The translations under genes and the position numbers were made by a program. A stretch of 64,000 bases of DNA. Origin: Maratus speciosus. Lineage: Eukaryota; Arthropoda; Arachnida; Araneae; Salticidae. The DNA is taken from the NCBI GenBank assembly GCA_963932465.1, contig OZ010791.1, positions 323,078,283-323,142,282 of the forward strand, written 5' to 3'. Positions 20,640 through 32,008 of this stretch are shown here, one piece after another. Position 1 is the first letter of the stretch, and each line of letters opens with the position of its first letter. The notes under the pieces were generated by a model. It was not told the origin of the DNA. It made no database searches and saw only the letters and a list, made by a program, of their open reading frames with translations.

Positions 20640-23615
20640 TGTTCAAAGATTGATTCCCACGAAGTATGTGCTATATCATAATCAAAATTAATAAATCAAA
20701 AGGGTCCTATGTACGATGGATATTTGTAAGTCTAGTGTTAGATTGATAGTTAGATTCTGCTGTCTGTAAACCTGTAAAATGGGGACATCGTGCATTTGTT
20801 TTCACGTATTTGACACACGCTCGGGTTTCAAATTTTCAAATTACTTTAGAAAAACATAAAGAAATAGCAATTTTACAGGATTACGGTTGCCCCAGTCTTA
20901 CTTGCGTATAAAAAGAGAGTGTATGTGTTATTTAGTTGCAACGACTATGATTGACAACGCTACAAAAGAGTAAAGGATATGTGCACTTTACTCAAACTCT
21001 ATATTTTATATGACTAAATTAGCATTGCTTTCAAAACTAACTAAAAGAAAGCTGCAAAAATCATTAGATAAATCTTCCATTCAATGAAAAAAATCACGTT
21101 TGTTGTAATGTGATCTTGCAGTTAAACGTGGCAACAAAAATAACTTCTATGACATTTCATGCAATGAGATCTTGATAATCGCTTGTCTCGAGTGTAAAAA
21201 TGTACACCTGTTTAATCTTTATTTTGGCAAACGACAAACGAACAAACAAAAAAGGAAAAAAAAAAGCTCTTTTTTAAGTCTTAACATCTAAATGCAGATC
21301 AAGATAGGAAATTGAATGTTTATATAAAGAAGATACTCAGGAAAAGCTGCTTTAATTTTTTAAACACACGCAAAAAAATAATAAAATAAGGAAAACAGAG
21401 CACTAGAAAGGAGATCTCACCAAAGAGAATTTTTTAAAAGTGGATACAGTAACTAGCATTATAATAATTTTTAAAATCTATTTCTCTTGTTTGGCTAAAA
21501 ATAAAGTTAAACATTTTTATGCCACCACCCCCATCTCCCATCAAAAACGAATACGAGCCTTTATATTTATATATATTAAGGAAGATTATCCAAACAATAC
21601 AGGGATACTGTTCGTTAAATGCAAAGAACATTTCTTTCGGTACAATCTTTTACTTTAAAATATCCTAGTCAAATTTAAAATATCGTAGTTATATGACCTT
21701 TTTTACTTTAAAATATCCTAGTCATGCATTCTTGTGAAAATCAAAATAATTATACTAAAGATTGTTTGAGTTTGATGCAATATAGTATTTCCAAATACCC
21801 TTTTAGTACATCTATTTTAATTATGAACACCCTGTATATTTTGACATCCTGCTGATTACATTTTGGATGCATACCGTAAAATATAATGATGAATTTAAAA
21901 TGGGTTCTTCGAGATTACTCAAAATATTGCTTAAAATCATTAATTTTCCTTAATGGGAAATCTACTGAAAGCTTTCGAAATCATCGAACACTTATAAATG
22001 TAAAATAACTCCTAAGCTTAATTGATTGTACATAAAGCGGTTCATGCATCTGACCTAATGACATATAATCTCAGTCTTTAAAATGCTTCATGAATAATGA
22101 TTTAGCTTCATTTACATTAAACATCGGCATTAGCCAATAAAAGATTAGGTATACTTTGAAAATAAATTTATGTCCTGAATTAATAACATACGTTTTCCAA
22201 GTGACTTAATAAAGTGATGTTGTGAAACATTCCCCTAAAATTCATTAACAATTATTGGTAAATTTCGTAAAATTTTAAAACAAATGTGACATAAATGAAA
22301 ACTTTCATACATAAAATGATTTATTTGTTAATACAAATTGAGATAAAATGCAAACTAATGAAATCTATTTAGGCTTAATTTAGTTTGTATATATTATTTC
22401 TCAAAATTTGTTTCCAGTAGCAATGAATATTCTCTCTTGCGTCCTTAAAGGTAATGAATTTCTATGTCAACACCGCGACCGATGTAAACAAGTATTAGTG
22501 AAAGCTCTTTGTGATATCCACTTGCTAATGTTTAATACTTGCTAAAGCATAATGGTTTCGTTTGAATAATGTATCACTTATGTTCACTAGGTACGTGTAG
22601 GCAATTTTAGGAATATGCAGGTAATGAAATAGAACTTTAAAAAGCTGGTAAATAGTAACATAATAAATGAATTTATTCTGATTAATTGAATTTATAATAT
22701 GTTCTGCCTCAAATACAATTTTCCGATTTGCATTTCTTTTCAGGTTGACGCTATCATATTGATAAAAGTTCTTAATGAACAAACATTTATTCAAAATGGA
22801 ATTACTTAATCTTTTTTATGAGTAGTATATGAACTTACTTTTGAGAATCAATTTTTTTTTAATTAGAATATTCACAAATGTTCTATAGGCATGATTGCTA
22901 CTACTTTTTTTAATACAATTTTTTTAAATGAATATTTAAATTAGCAAAGCTGTAGTATTTGTTAATAGATATTAAAAAGTTTGCAAGAAGATTTATATCA
23001 GGTAACTGCAAAAATCGTGTTAATGATTAATTTGTTTGTTTTAAACATTTCAGCTGACCAAGTAAAAGTTGTTTGTTTCACTAAATCTATTTTTTAAAAA
23101 CTCATTATAGTTTTTGTCTTAACTTCTATGTCTTTAACTTCGATGTTGAGAATTAGATTTTCCTTTTCAATAACAACAACTTTCATCTAGATGGAGAAAA
23201 TGTCGATTTGTTTTCTATTTCTGTTTATGTTAAGAGGTTTTTTATTTGTATTTCAATTGTGAGTAGTTTTCTGTAGGATGATTTACATAAGTTGTGTGAT
23301 GAAGATCTTTTTAAATTGTAGTTTTTATAGGTATTAAACTAAATTGCTTATTTTTATTAATCATATATCAATATGTTTATAATGGATTTGTTTTAATTCG
23401 AGAATTCTATAGGTTTTAATGCCCCTGTTGTAACTATATATACCAATATATTCGGAAAACAATATTTTAATAAGCAAAATATTGCTTTTCTTTGTCGTTT
23501 TTGCATGAATTTGATGAAATGGCAACAATACTTGTATGAGATTAGTACATAAAAAATTGTTTTCTCAAATACTTCTTTTGATTAAAAACTTCAAGATAAA
23601 CACGCAAAAGTTAAT
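20640..23615. other. AT-rich non-coding sequence with one orphan transposon end
   Basis: No gene is recognised in about 3 kb. At 21826-21838 GAACACCCTGTAT resembles the right tip of a CAGGGTGTTC-type element (compare 14751), but no matching left end is visible nearby. A direct repeat TTTAAAATATCCTAGTCA occurs twice near 21655 and 21710. Confidence 0.45.
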
Positions 23616-23619
23616 TTAA

Positions 23620-24135
23620 ACCCCCCGCAGTACTAAGATGGGGTCAATTTGACCATTTGGACATTTTGCAGATTTTTTTTTTTCATTTAGAATATGTATG
23701 CTGAAATTATTTTCTAGGAATTTTCTTATAAAGGTTTGTTTTATAAGTTTCGCATAGTTATTTTTTTTTATTATTGGTAGAAAATGCGAATGGGTCACAT
23801 TGATCCCATCTTAGGCAATCAGGGAATAAATGAAAGCTGTCTAACATTTATCGCGTCACAAGAAAAAAAAAGAAAATTTTTGGCATCCTGCCAAATGTAG
23901 TTCACTATATGGTGCTGTGGGTACAGATTTTCCTTGCAAGCGCGTGCAGGCACTTCTATCATTTCGTTATTTCTTGTTCTTGTGTTCGTTTGTGTGCAAA
24001 TTTCACTATTCAAAGAAATGAATCGTCGCAGTTTTTCTTTCGAGGAGGTATGTCCTTTGTTATTTGATGAAAATTCTGGTCAAAATACCCCATTTTAGGC
24101 ATTTACTTAATATTTTATTCTTAGTACTGCTAGGG
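23620..24135. mobile_element. TTAA-flanked TIR element, 516 bp
   Basis: Ends are ACCCCCCGCAGTACTAAGA and the inverse of ACCCTAGCAGTACTAAGAAT, with TTAA at 23616-23619 and 24136-24139. Just inside the left end, GATGGGGTCAATTTGACC pairs with GGGTCACATTGATCCCATC at about 23790, giving a second, subterminal inverted repeat. TTAA plus CCC ends suggests piggyBac-like. The two minus-strand frames inside (60 and 64 codons) show no transposase motifs. Confidence 0.65.
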
Positions 24136-24139
24136 TTAA

Positions 24140-27100
24140 AGTTAGACAAAAACTACTATATTAAAAGATTTAAACTTTCTTGTACCACAAATGAGTGTTA
24201 CTTTGCTTATTAATAATAACAACAAAATTATAAGCAACATATCAACAACGTTTTTGTGTGATGCTAAGATTGTAATCATATTTAAATGCAAAAGAAATTT
24301 TATTTATTGTTTTAAAATAACATATTTTACCTGCATAATTTTGACAGCATGTTCGTTGTTTTCTAAACTTTCGATAACCTAACTCAATATTTGAAAGATT
24401 GAATATTTTTTCGGTATGTTCCTTGTTTTTGAAGACTTCTTTAGGCTACTTAATGTATGAAAGCCTGTATACGAAATGTTTTACGCTATAAGAAAATAAT
24501 CTGTTTTTTTTTTTTCCAGAAAAATACTTGCTTTCCAGCTGACAGCAAGTCTTGAAAAACGGATTTCTTTCTGTAAAATCAACTCTTTATTACAGTGTAG
24601 GAGATAAATAATTATTATTTATGGACAACAAATTTTTTTTTTAATTTTCTTTTGCTTCTTAATGGGACTACAGAGGGTGTAGATTCGTTCCAAAACAGAG
24701 GAAGTCGAGAAATATTATTTATCACTAATGTTTTATTGTTTCTTCTCAACAGGTTCAAGCCAAATACTGAGTCGCATATACTTCGCAAATAAGAAGTGAA
24801 CTTTCCTTATAACATACATACATAACATACATACACACCTTTAACATAAAAGTGCGAAACGCATGTCAGTTTTTCTGAAGGCATTAACAAAATCATTACT
24901 ATGTTTCAAGGAAGGAAATATTCTTAGCATTTCATACTCATCTATTCAATATATTCAATGTATTTTATAATTGGATAGTCAATAACTATAGTTTGATAAC
25001 ATTGGATATAAAGTGGATTTTATAATTAATACATCATTCCCATGTCAAAAATAGCTGCATTAGTACTTATAAAACTTTTACTTTTGTTATCCAGTTATAT
25101 AAAGCACAATATGTTGAATGAAATAGATAAATTGTAAATGTTAACTTTAAGAAAATAAATGAAAGAAAGTGTTGAAATAAAAAACAATAAACAAAATTTC
25201 CTTTATTATACGGTCAAAATAGCATCTTCCCTTTTTTTCTTTATTCTAAGCGCTATATATGGTGTCTTCAAGACAACATTTAATGTTGCTCTAAGAATAA
25301 TAAAATGTGATGGCAACATAGCTGCCATCGTTCCGATGTCTACTGCTTTAATCTACATATTTTACACCTGTGCTTTCTACATAAATATGTCGCACCAAGT
25401 TATTGAGACAAGTTTTATGTGTGCCGGTAATAGAATCCATTGATGAGTTTTCGTCTGAGTTGAAGCTCAAAATTAACAATGTAACAATTGTCATGGTGGT
25501 TTGTACTTGTATTTAACTTACAGACATTTAAATGCATAATTATTTTCATTCTTTGTTTGAGAACGATTAACAAAAAGCAGAAAATATTTCTGTTTTGTTT
25601 TAACTTTAAAATATCGGGTTGATTTATGTTTAATTTGTATAACTGAATCCACAGGAGATGAATATAAATAACTAGAAAGCATTCAGATCCATTGAAATTT
25701 CACTTATTGGATAGTAGTTAGTAATATCCTTTGACCTATTTGAGTCTGCTAATCGTATATTTTGTTTGCAGGAGTTAGAATTGCATTTTTGCTAAAAATC
25801 CCATCTGTGCAATCACAACAAATTGAAATCTGTTTTAAATGAACACTTAATCAAATTTTGATTTTAAAATAAAAATAATTTGTATATTAAGATTATTAAG
25901 TTTTGTAATCGTGTAATTAATTTGGTAAAAAAATTAAACAATACTGAACACAATTAGGTCTTTTACGCAATATTTTTGGTGACATTATAAAATGTTAATT
26001 TTAAATAGATTAAAAAAATTAATAAAGTATTTTAATGTTTAGAAACAAACCTGTGTAATTGAATTATTAGAATTAATTGCTTTATTTATGTATGCGTAAA
26101 ATACATTATACCTAATATACGAAATATGTATAAGTAAAATACTGAAGCATTCTAAATGAAATGTTGACTTTGTAGACTCCGTATAACATCACCATATAGA
26201 ATTTTAGATTACTAAAACTCGACTTGCATTTTTGATGCTGCATTTAAATGTAAATAATTCGTAATTTATGTACAAATTTCATGCCTATTTTTAATGCATT
26301 ACAACTTTCAGTGATAGGGGAATGTTTGTTACTTCAATAATGTTGTATGTATTCCGATAGATATAGTAAATATTTTTAATAAAAAGCATTCTTTGGTGCA
26401 TTTCTGCTCAAATTTTTGAAATACACATAGTAATTTTCCCGACTTTTAAATTATTTATTTATACATACCATTATTAATTATAATAAAAGATTGTTATTAA
26501 ATTCTTAATTATTTATTAATACTATAACTAAATTATAATATATTTTTGTCTAAGAAAATGGCATAAAGTTGAAGTAAGATCATATTTTGATGATTGCATT
26601 TAATATAAGACTCCCTATTAGATCTCCAATACAACACCAGTTGACACGATTATTGTTTCGGGAGTTTTAATTAAATGTAACTGAAACTATTGTCGTATCA
26701 GCTGATGTTTTATTGGACGTCTAAGAAGGGTTCTAAATTTATGATGATTTTTGAAAAATTCCATTGCAGGCTAGGTTCTTCTATGTTTACTCCCCTCCAC
26801 TCCAGAAGTCAGCAAAATGAGATAAAATGCTTCATAAACGGAGTTTAATTTTTGGTCCAAAATGGTATATTGTAATTTTCCATGTTCACTACCTTTCTTG
26901 AGTCATATCAATTAGTAAGAAATCGTAGGGTTTTTTTTTATACACCTACTAATCAGTCATTTAAGTTAGGTTGTTGTAAGGCTAACTACTGTAATCTTTA
27001 CTCTATAATGAAGTTTTTTTTCTTCAAAACATCTGTATTTAACTAATCAACAATAGACGAAAATACAATGCCATCCTTTTCAAACTGAACCAAAATATTT

Positions 27101-27495
27101 CGTAAACTTTTCAAGTTATTATCAATACTGCAATCGCATTCTTTAACAATAATATGTTGCTAGCTATTAAGGAGATTTTATGTTATTTATCTATAGAACA
27201 TGTGTTCGTTTTATATGGTAGTATTATTAGTTTTTCAGTTTGAAAAAAAAACAAGATAACTATCAGGTCATCAAGTATGAAATTTGTGACTACAAAAGGC
27301 CGAATTAACAACGGAGCGAACTTCCACTAGTAAAAAAAGAATAGAAATTTTTGTGTCAGTAATGACAGTAATTTTTTATGAATACGGCATTTATATAAAA
27401 TGAAAATTTCCATTAAAATTTACTGGTGGAAGATTGTCCTGTTGCTAATCTGGCCCTTTTGTTATCACAAGTTTCATACTTCACGACCTAATAGT
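24140..27495. other. AT-rich non-coding sequence
   Basis: No gene, RNA or bounded transposon is recognised in this 3.4 kb. Short ACAT tandem text lies at about 24813-24832. An open frame at 25159-25443 (94 codons) would encode two hydrophobic stretches, but frames of this length are expected by chance at this base composition and there is no supporting evidence. Confidence 0.5.
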
Positions 27496-27539
27496 ACAAG
27501 AAAAATTATTAGATGTAAATTTCCAACTGGGCGAAAAAT

Positions 27540-27614
27540 GTCCGGACCAGGATACGAACCCGGGACCTCCCTGGCTGAAGCCGCCAGTGCTCTGCCATCT
27601 GAGCTATCCCGGAC
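27540..27614 (-). tRNA. tRNA-like sequence, array copy 1 (probable pseudogene)
   Basis: 75 nt; acceptor arms GTCCGGG/TCCGGAC, D-stem GCTC/GAGC, anticodon stem CTGGC/GCCAG, T-arm closing on TTCGTAT. Against function: an extra base between acceptor and D-stem, loop GGCTTCA without U33, and T rather than A at position 58 (B box GGTTCGTATCC). A TTTTT run follows, as a pol III terminator would. Confidence 0.5.
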
Positions 27615-27818
27615 GATTCTGGTCGAACTTTTTCACCCAGCTAACCTTGATGATTTCAGTATCTGGTCTGAAACCTGGTTCAGCTCAACAGAATAAATCT
27701 CAGGTTATGGAACTCCAGAAATCGCTGGATACGAAATTACATTAGATTAATATTAACACAATTATTCTAATTGGTAAACAAATCATATTAGATGTAAATT
27801 TCCAACTGGGCGAAAAAT

Positions 27819-27893
27819 GTCCGGACCAGGATACGAACCCGGGACCTCCCTGGCTGAAGCCGCCAGTGCTCTGCCATCTGAGCTATCCCGGAC
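27819..27893 (-). tRNA. tRNA-like sequence, array copy 2 (probable pseudogene)
   Basis: Appears identical to array copy 1 by eye, 279 bp away and on the same strand. Same defects in the anticodon loop and B box. Confidence 0.5.
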
Positions 27894-28097
27894 GATTCTG
27901 GTCGAACTTTTTCACCCAGCTAACCTTGATGATTTCAGTATCTGGTCTGAAACCTGGTTCAGCTCAACAGAATAAATCTCAGGTTATGGAACTCCAGAAA
28001 TCGCTGGATACGAAATTACATTAGATTAATATTAACACAATTATTCTAATTGGTAAACAAATCATATTAGATGTAAATTTCCAACTGGGCGAAAAAT

Positions 28098-28172
28098 GTC
28101 CGGACCAGGATACGAACCCGGGACCTCCCTGGCTGAAGCCGCCAGTGCTCTGCCATCTGAGCTATCCCGGAC
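28098..28172 (-). tRNA. tRNA-like sequence, array copy 3 (probable pseudogene)
   Basis: Appears identical to copies 1 and 2. This is the last minus-strand unit. Its downstream half runs to about 28290 (GCTGGATGCGAAAT) where the array switches orientation. Confidence 0.5.
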
Positions 28173-28381
28173 GATTCTGGTCGAACTTTTTCACCCAGCT
28201 AACCTTGATGATTTCAGTATCTGGTCTGAAACCTGGTTCAGCTCAACAGAATAAATCTCAGGTTATGGAACTCCAGAAATCGCTGGATGCGAAATTTGAA
28301 TACGAAATTGAGCTGAACCAGGTTTCAGACCAGATACTGAAATCATCAAGGTTAGCTGGGTGAAAAAGTTCGACCAGAATC

Positions 28382-28456
28382 GTCCGGGATAGCTCAGATG
28401 GCAGAGCACTGGCGGCTTCAGCCAGGGAGGTCCCGTGTTCGTATCCTGGTCCGGAC
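28382..28456 (+). tRNA. tRNA-like sequence, array copy 4 (probable pseudogene)
   Basis: First plus-strand unit. It differs from the others by one base in the T-arm (GTCCCGTGTTCG instead of GTCCCGGGTTCG), which breaks a T-stem pair and weakens the B box further. Confidence 0.45.
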
Positions 28457-28660
28457 ATTTTTCGCCCAGTTGGAAATTTACATCTAATATGATTTGTTTA
28501 CCAATTAGAATAATTGTGTTAATATTAATCTAATGTAATTTCGTATCCAGCGATTTCTGGAGTTCCATAACCTGAGATTTATTCTGTTGAGCTGAACCAG
28601 GATTCAGACCAGATACTGAAATCATCAAGGTTAGCTGGGTGAAAAAGTTCGACCAGAATC

Positions 28661-28735
28661 GTCCGGGATAGCTCAGATGGCAGAGCACTGGCGGCTTCAG
28701 CCAGGGAGGTCCCGGGTTCGTATCCTGGTCCGGAC
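28661..28735 (+). tRNA. tRNA-like sequence, array copy 5 (probable pseudogene)
   Basis: Same 75-nt sequence as copy 1 on the opposite strand. The flanking unit carries a private change (GGATTCAGACC upstream). Confidence 0.5.
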
Positions 28736-28939
28736 ATTTTTCGCCCAGTTGGAAATTTACATCTAATATGATTTGTTTACCAATTAGAATAATTGTGTTA
28801 ATATTAATCTAATGTAATTTCGTATCCAGCGATTTCTGGAGTTCCATAACCTGAGATTTATTCTGTTGAGCTGAACCAGGTTTCAGACCAGATACTGAAA
28901 TCATCAAGGTTAGCTGGGTGAAAATGTTCGACCAGAATC

Positions 28940-29014
28940 GTCCGGGATAGCTCAGATGGCAGAGCACTGGCGGCTTCAGCCAGGGAGGTCCCGGGTTCGT
29001 ATCCTGGTCCGGAC
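28940..29014 (+). tRNA. tRNA-like sequence, array copy 6 (probable pseudogene)
   Basis: Same 75-nt sequence as copy 5. A private change in the leader (GAAAATGTTCG instead of GAAAAAGTTCG) marks this unit. Confidence 0.5.
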
Positions 29015-29218
29015 ATTTTTCGCCCAGTTGGAAATTTACATCTAATATGATTTGTTTACCAATTAGAATAATTGTGTTAATATTAATCTAATGTAATTTC
29101 GTATCCAGCGATTTCTGGAGTTCCATAACCTGAGATTTATTCTGTTGAGCTGAACCAGGTTTCAGACCAGATACTGAAATCATCAAGGTTAGCTGGGTGA
29201 AAAAGTTCGACCAGAATC

Positions 29219-29293
29219 GTCCGGGATAGCTCAGATGGCAGAGCACTGGCGGCTTCAGCCATGGAGGTCCCGGGTTCGTATCCTGGTCCGGAC
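29219..29293 (+). tRNA. tRNA-like sequence, array copy 7 (probable pseudogene)
   Basis: Outermost plus-strand unit. One change in the variable region (AGCCATGGAGG instead of AGCCAGGGAGG) affects the last anticodon-stem pair. The unit ends at 29369, next to the outer direct repeat. Confidence 0.5.
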
Positions 29294-29526
29294 ATTTTTC
29301 GCCCAGTTGGAAATTTACATCTAATATGATTTGTTTACCAATTAGAATAATTTTGTTAATATTAATCTAACAAGAAAAATTGTCAACGTACTAAAAGTAA
29401 ACTTAATCCCGTTTATTTATTTTTTTTCATAATCTAAAGTTGTATTCTTAACCCATATTCGTGATTTGAAGACCAAGGCTCACATGCTTTCCAGAAAAAT
29501 AGAAACCTGATTCAAAGAGACACAAA

Positions 29527-29735
29527 TTGGTGTTGGTGTTATTTATGACGGCCGATTATCTGCACAAGGGATATAGGCCCGTGGGAGTCTTTCAAAAGAA
29601 ACCTAACCAGTATTTGCGCATGGAAATCCAAGGTTCAAAGAAGACCACGGAAAGCTCTGAACGATTAGGCCGACTGTCACGATTGGGTTCGAATCCAGCA
29701 GTTACCGTCTACCAGCTTCGAAAACAGAACCTCTC
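29527..29735 (+). mobile_element. SINE-like dispersed repeat, copy 1
   Basis: The segment GACGGCCGATTATCTGCACA, GGGATATAGGCCC, GAAACCTAACC, CCAAGGTTCAAAG recurs inverted at 50731-50866. It is followed by TTAGGCCGACTGTCACG and GGGTTCGAATCCAGCAG (about 29667-29702), an A-box-like and perfect B-box-like pair, so a tRNA-derived region may be part of the element or a neighbour. An 80-codon frame crosses it but has no independent support. Confidence 0.55.
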
Positions 29736-29769
29736 GACCACTGGTGGGTGGAGACGCAAATTGGATTAA

Positions 29770-30131
29770 GTAGAATTGTATACAACAGTACATTCGGAAT
29801 TGTCCAATATATCCTTTATATTTCTATAAAAATTGATTTTTTCTTTTGCGATAACTGTCTGTAACCTAAGTGACACCCCTCCTCATCCTTAAGAAAAATA
29901 TGTGTATTTCTAATATATTAATGTAATTATCGGGTTCCAGATGTTGATAAAATAAAGCTTAATAAAACATGACTAATCAAAATAATGCAAATAAACCATT
30001 CAAAACTGAAGTAACGCTCTTAAATAAAAATAATGACCTCTGAAATATATTTTTGACATTGTAATGTTCCTTTATAATTATTGAACTTATTTTCAAAAGT
30101 CCAGGACACAAATAAAACTTCATAAAAAAAT
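29770..30131. other. AT-rich non-coding sequence
   Basis: Nothing recognisable. Confidence 0.45.
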
Positions 30132-30135
30132 ATCT

Positions 30136-31285
30136 GGGGTATTCTCACAATCTTCTGACTTTTAAGTCCCTGAATAAATTTTTTTGTTTTAGTACATAGT
30201 CTTGTGTTTCTTTTATTTCGTATACTGGGGAAAACCCCACTGCGTGACTGCATAACAATATTAACGAGTTAAATAAGTTTTGGACGATGTTGGGGGGTCC
30301 AAATATCCAGGAAAATCCTATACCGTCCCATGTCCTTGAAACTGGTTTTTAAGTTTGGAGCTCTCTGTATAAAATTGTTTCAATAAAAGTAATTCGATGT
30401 ATTTTTTTTCGAAACTGGGACTATTGTTTTATATAAATATATAACAAAAAATTAACCTGCACACATTTTTATGGTTGTTATTATTTTTCTAACTCTGTCT
30501 CTGGGTTTTAGATTCCTTATCGTCCCTCTGCTAAATTTATACAGAAAATCACTTCAGATGCAGCCACAGAATTTTTTTCAAGTTGGTTTTCATGCAGAAT
30601 TATGCTAGAGAAAGAATGACTAAAATTCTTTGACAGGAAATTTACTGCAGAATTTAAATCATCATTTAAATATCAATTTCAAGCATCGTGTTTTTATTGG
30701 TAGTCTTACCATCCCCAAAAGTTTATTCCTGCACTTTTCGAGGTAAATGAATTTTTTTAAATTTAACCCAATGTAAATAACTGTTTCTAAAAATCAATTA
30801 ACATTGTGGCTATCACTTAGTCTTAACATGATTTACCTAAAAATGTGTGGTAATTTTCATTACCGTCCCATCCTTACTATCCCTTTTTTTTCCCTTACCG
30901 TCCCTTTTCCCCGATACCTTCCCCTTTTTTTCCCTTACCGTCCCTTCTTTAATAACCTTTTAAGACAATATTATACCAAAATTTTGTGCTAAAAATGCTA
31001 CATTGTTATTATTTCGTACTTGAATGTCCTGTGGGCACTATGCAAATTCCTTATAAGTAAAAATTTAGATGAAAATAAAAAAGCTTTAGTGATAAAATGG
31101 TAATTAAAATTAAACTCGCAAGTTTAACTTAAACCTGAGTTAAATAAAATTTATTTCGCTGCTGACCATTTTTTCTTTATTTTGAATCACTAAGGCATTC
31201 GTTTATCAGATTAAAATGTTATTTTAGCAAGTTTAATTTCACCAGATTTTTATTCCTGAAAGTCAAAAGATTGTGAGAATGCCCC
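30136..31285. mobile_element. TIR element, 1.15 kb, with ACCGTCCC motifs
   Basis: Ends GGGGTATTCTCACAATCTTC and the inverse of GGGGCATTCTCACAATCTTT pair over about 30 bp. ATCT lies outside both ends (30132-30135 and 31286-31289), a possible 4-bp target duplication. The interior repeats ACCGTCCC-like text (near 30319, 30864, 30896, 30938), including TTTTTTCCCTTACCGTCCCT twice. No transposase is recognised. Superfamily undetermined. Confidence 0.6.
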
Positions 31286-31289
31286 ATCT

Positions 31290-31773
31290 AAGGATGAAGT
31301 AGACTTGTGATTTGCTAGTTAATATTCACCATGAGTCGGGATTTTGTTTGGCATGAAAAAAAATAACATGCTCCAAATCTCGGCAGTGAAGTGCGCTGCA
31401 GCCGAAAAAAAAAAGATACGATGAAAGATTATAATTTTTCAGTGTAAGACCTTTTACTTCGTGATTTAGCACCCAAGTGTTCATTGAGTCCACCATCACA
31501 TCCCAGTTCTGATTGCAGCCGCGGTTACAGCATGAAACAGCACTTCAGTGAAAGAGGATGCTGTTTCCTGCCATTTTTGTGTTTTTAGTGCGGGTAAAGA
31601 TTGCAGATTTTGTCTATAAATATGTGATTTTAGATGGTCACAATTTTGTTTTGTGGAAGCAATATGTATGCTACACTTCCATGGAATTATCTAAAACAAT
31701 TTCTTCTACTGTAGAGATTTTGGACTAGTTATTTTTTTGGCATGAGAAACAAAATCCTGTAACACGGTAAATG
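31290..31773. other. Non-coding sequence
   Basis: No gene is recognised. The stretch 31370-31580 is less AT-rich than average but contains no convincing frame or repeat boundary. Confidence 0.4.
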
Positions 31774-31777
31774 TTAA

Positions 31778-32004
31778 CCCTTTTGGTACACATTTGTATC
31801 AGGGCTGCCACTGGTGTTTTTTTAAAAATTCTATCTCGTACCACTTTCTCAAAACAAAGTCTTCCACATACTCTTCAATAACATGTGCAAGATAAATATA
31901 CTAGAGACATTTTTTTTCTTTTAATAATGGTATGAATAGAATATAAAAATAAACACTAGTGGGCAAATGCATGTCGAGTCTCAGTCGTCAAATATCCCAA
32001 GGGG
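31778..32004. mobile_element. piggyBac-like MITE with TTAA target site, copy 1
   Basis: 227 bp bounded by CCCTTTTGG and CCAAGGGG, with TTAA at 31774-31777 and 32005-32008. Its core (GGGCTGCCACTGGTGTTT, TCTATCTCGTACCACTTTCT, GGTATGAATAGAATATAAAA) is shared with the element at 39296, which has different ends. Non-coding. Confidence 0.8.
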
Positions 32005-32008
32005 TTAA

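Larger units (their letters stand above)
27496..29381. mobile_element. Seven-unit inverted array of tRNA-like repeats with outer 12-bp direct repeat
   Basis: The same 12-bp sequence ACAAGAAAAATT lies at 27496-27507 and 29370-29381. Between them are seven copies of a 279-bp unit, each with a 75-nt tRNA-like sequence. Three are on the minus strand (starting 27540, 27819, 28098), then a switch near 28290-28315, then four on the plus strand (28382, 28661, 28940, 29219). Spacing is exactly 279 bp within each arm. Units differ by only a handful of substitutions, so the expansion is recent. The outer ends both begin with inverted TTAGAT. The outer direct repeat suggests the ancestral unit (or the block) arrived by an insertion that duplicates ~12 bp, as LINE-driven SINE insertion does. 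Confidence 0.85.

Noticed and set aside
25159..25443. 94-codon frame with two hydrophobic stretches, possible small membrane protein.
   Set aside because: AT-rich frames readily give hydrophobic text, and a few frames of this length are expected by chance in 64 kb at this composition. No further evidence.
27400..28458. Frames of 98, 72 and 66 codons over the tRNA-like array with a repeated peptide.
   Set aside because: They are translations of the repeat unit in different frames and strands; the repetition comes from the DNA repeat.
27508..29369. CRISPR-like array (regular spacing of near-identical repeats).
   Set aside because: Unit length 279 bp, near-identical 'spacers', orientation switch, and a eukaryotic context. 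It is a tRNA-like repeat array.
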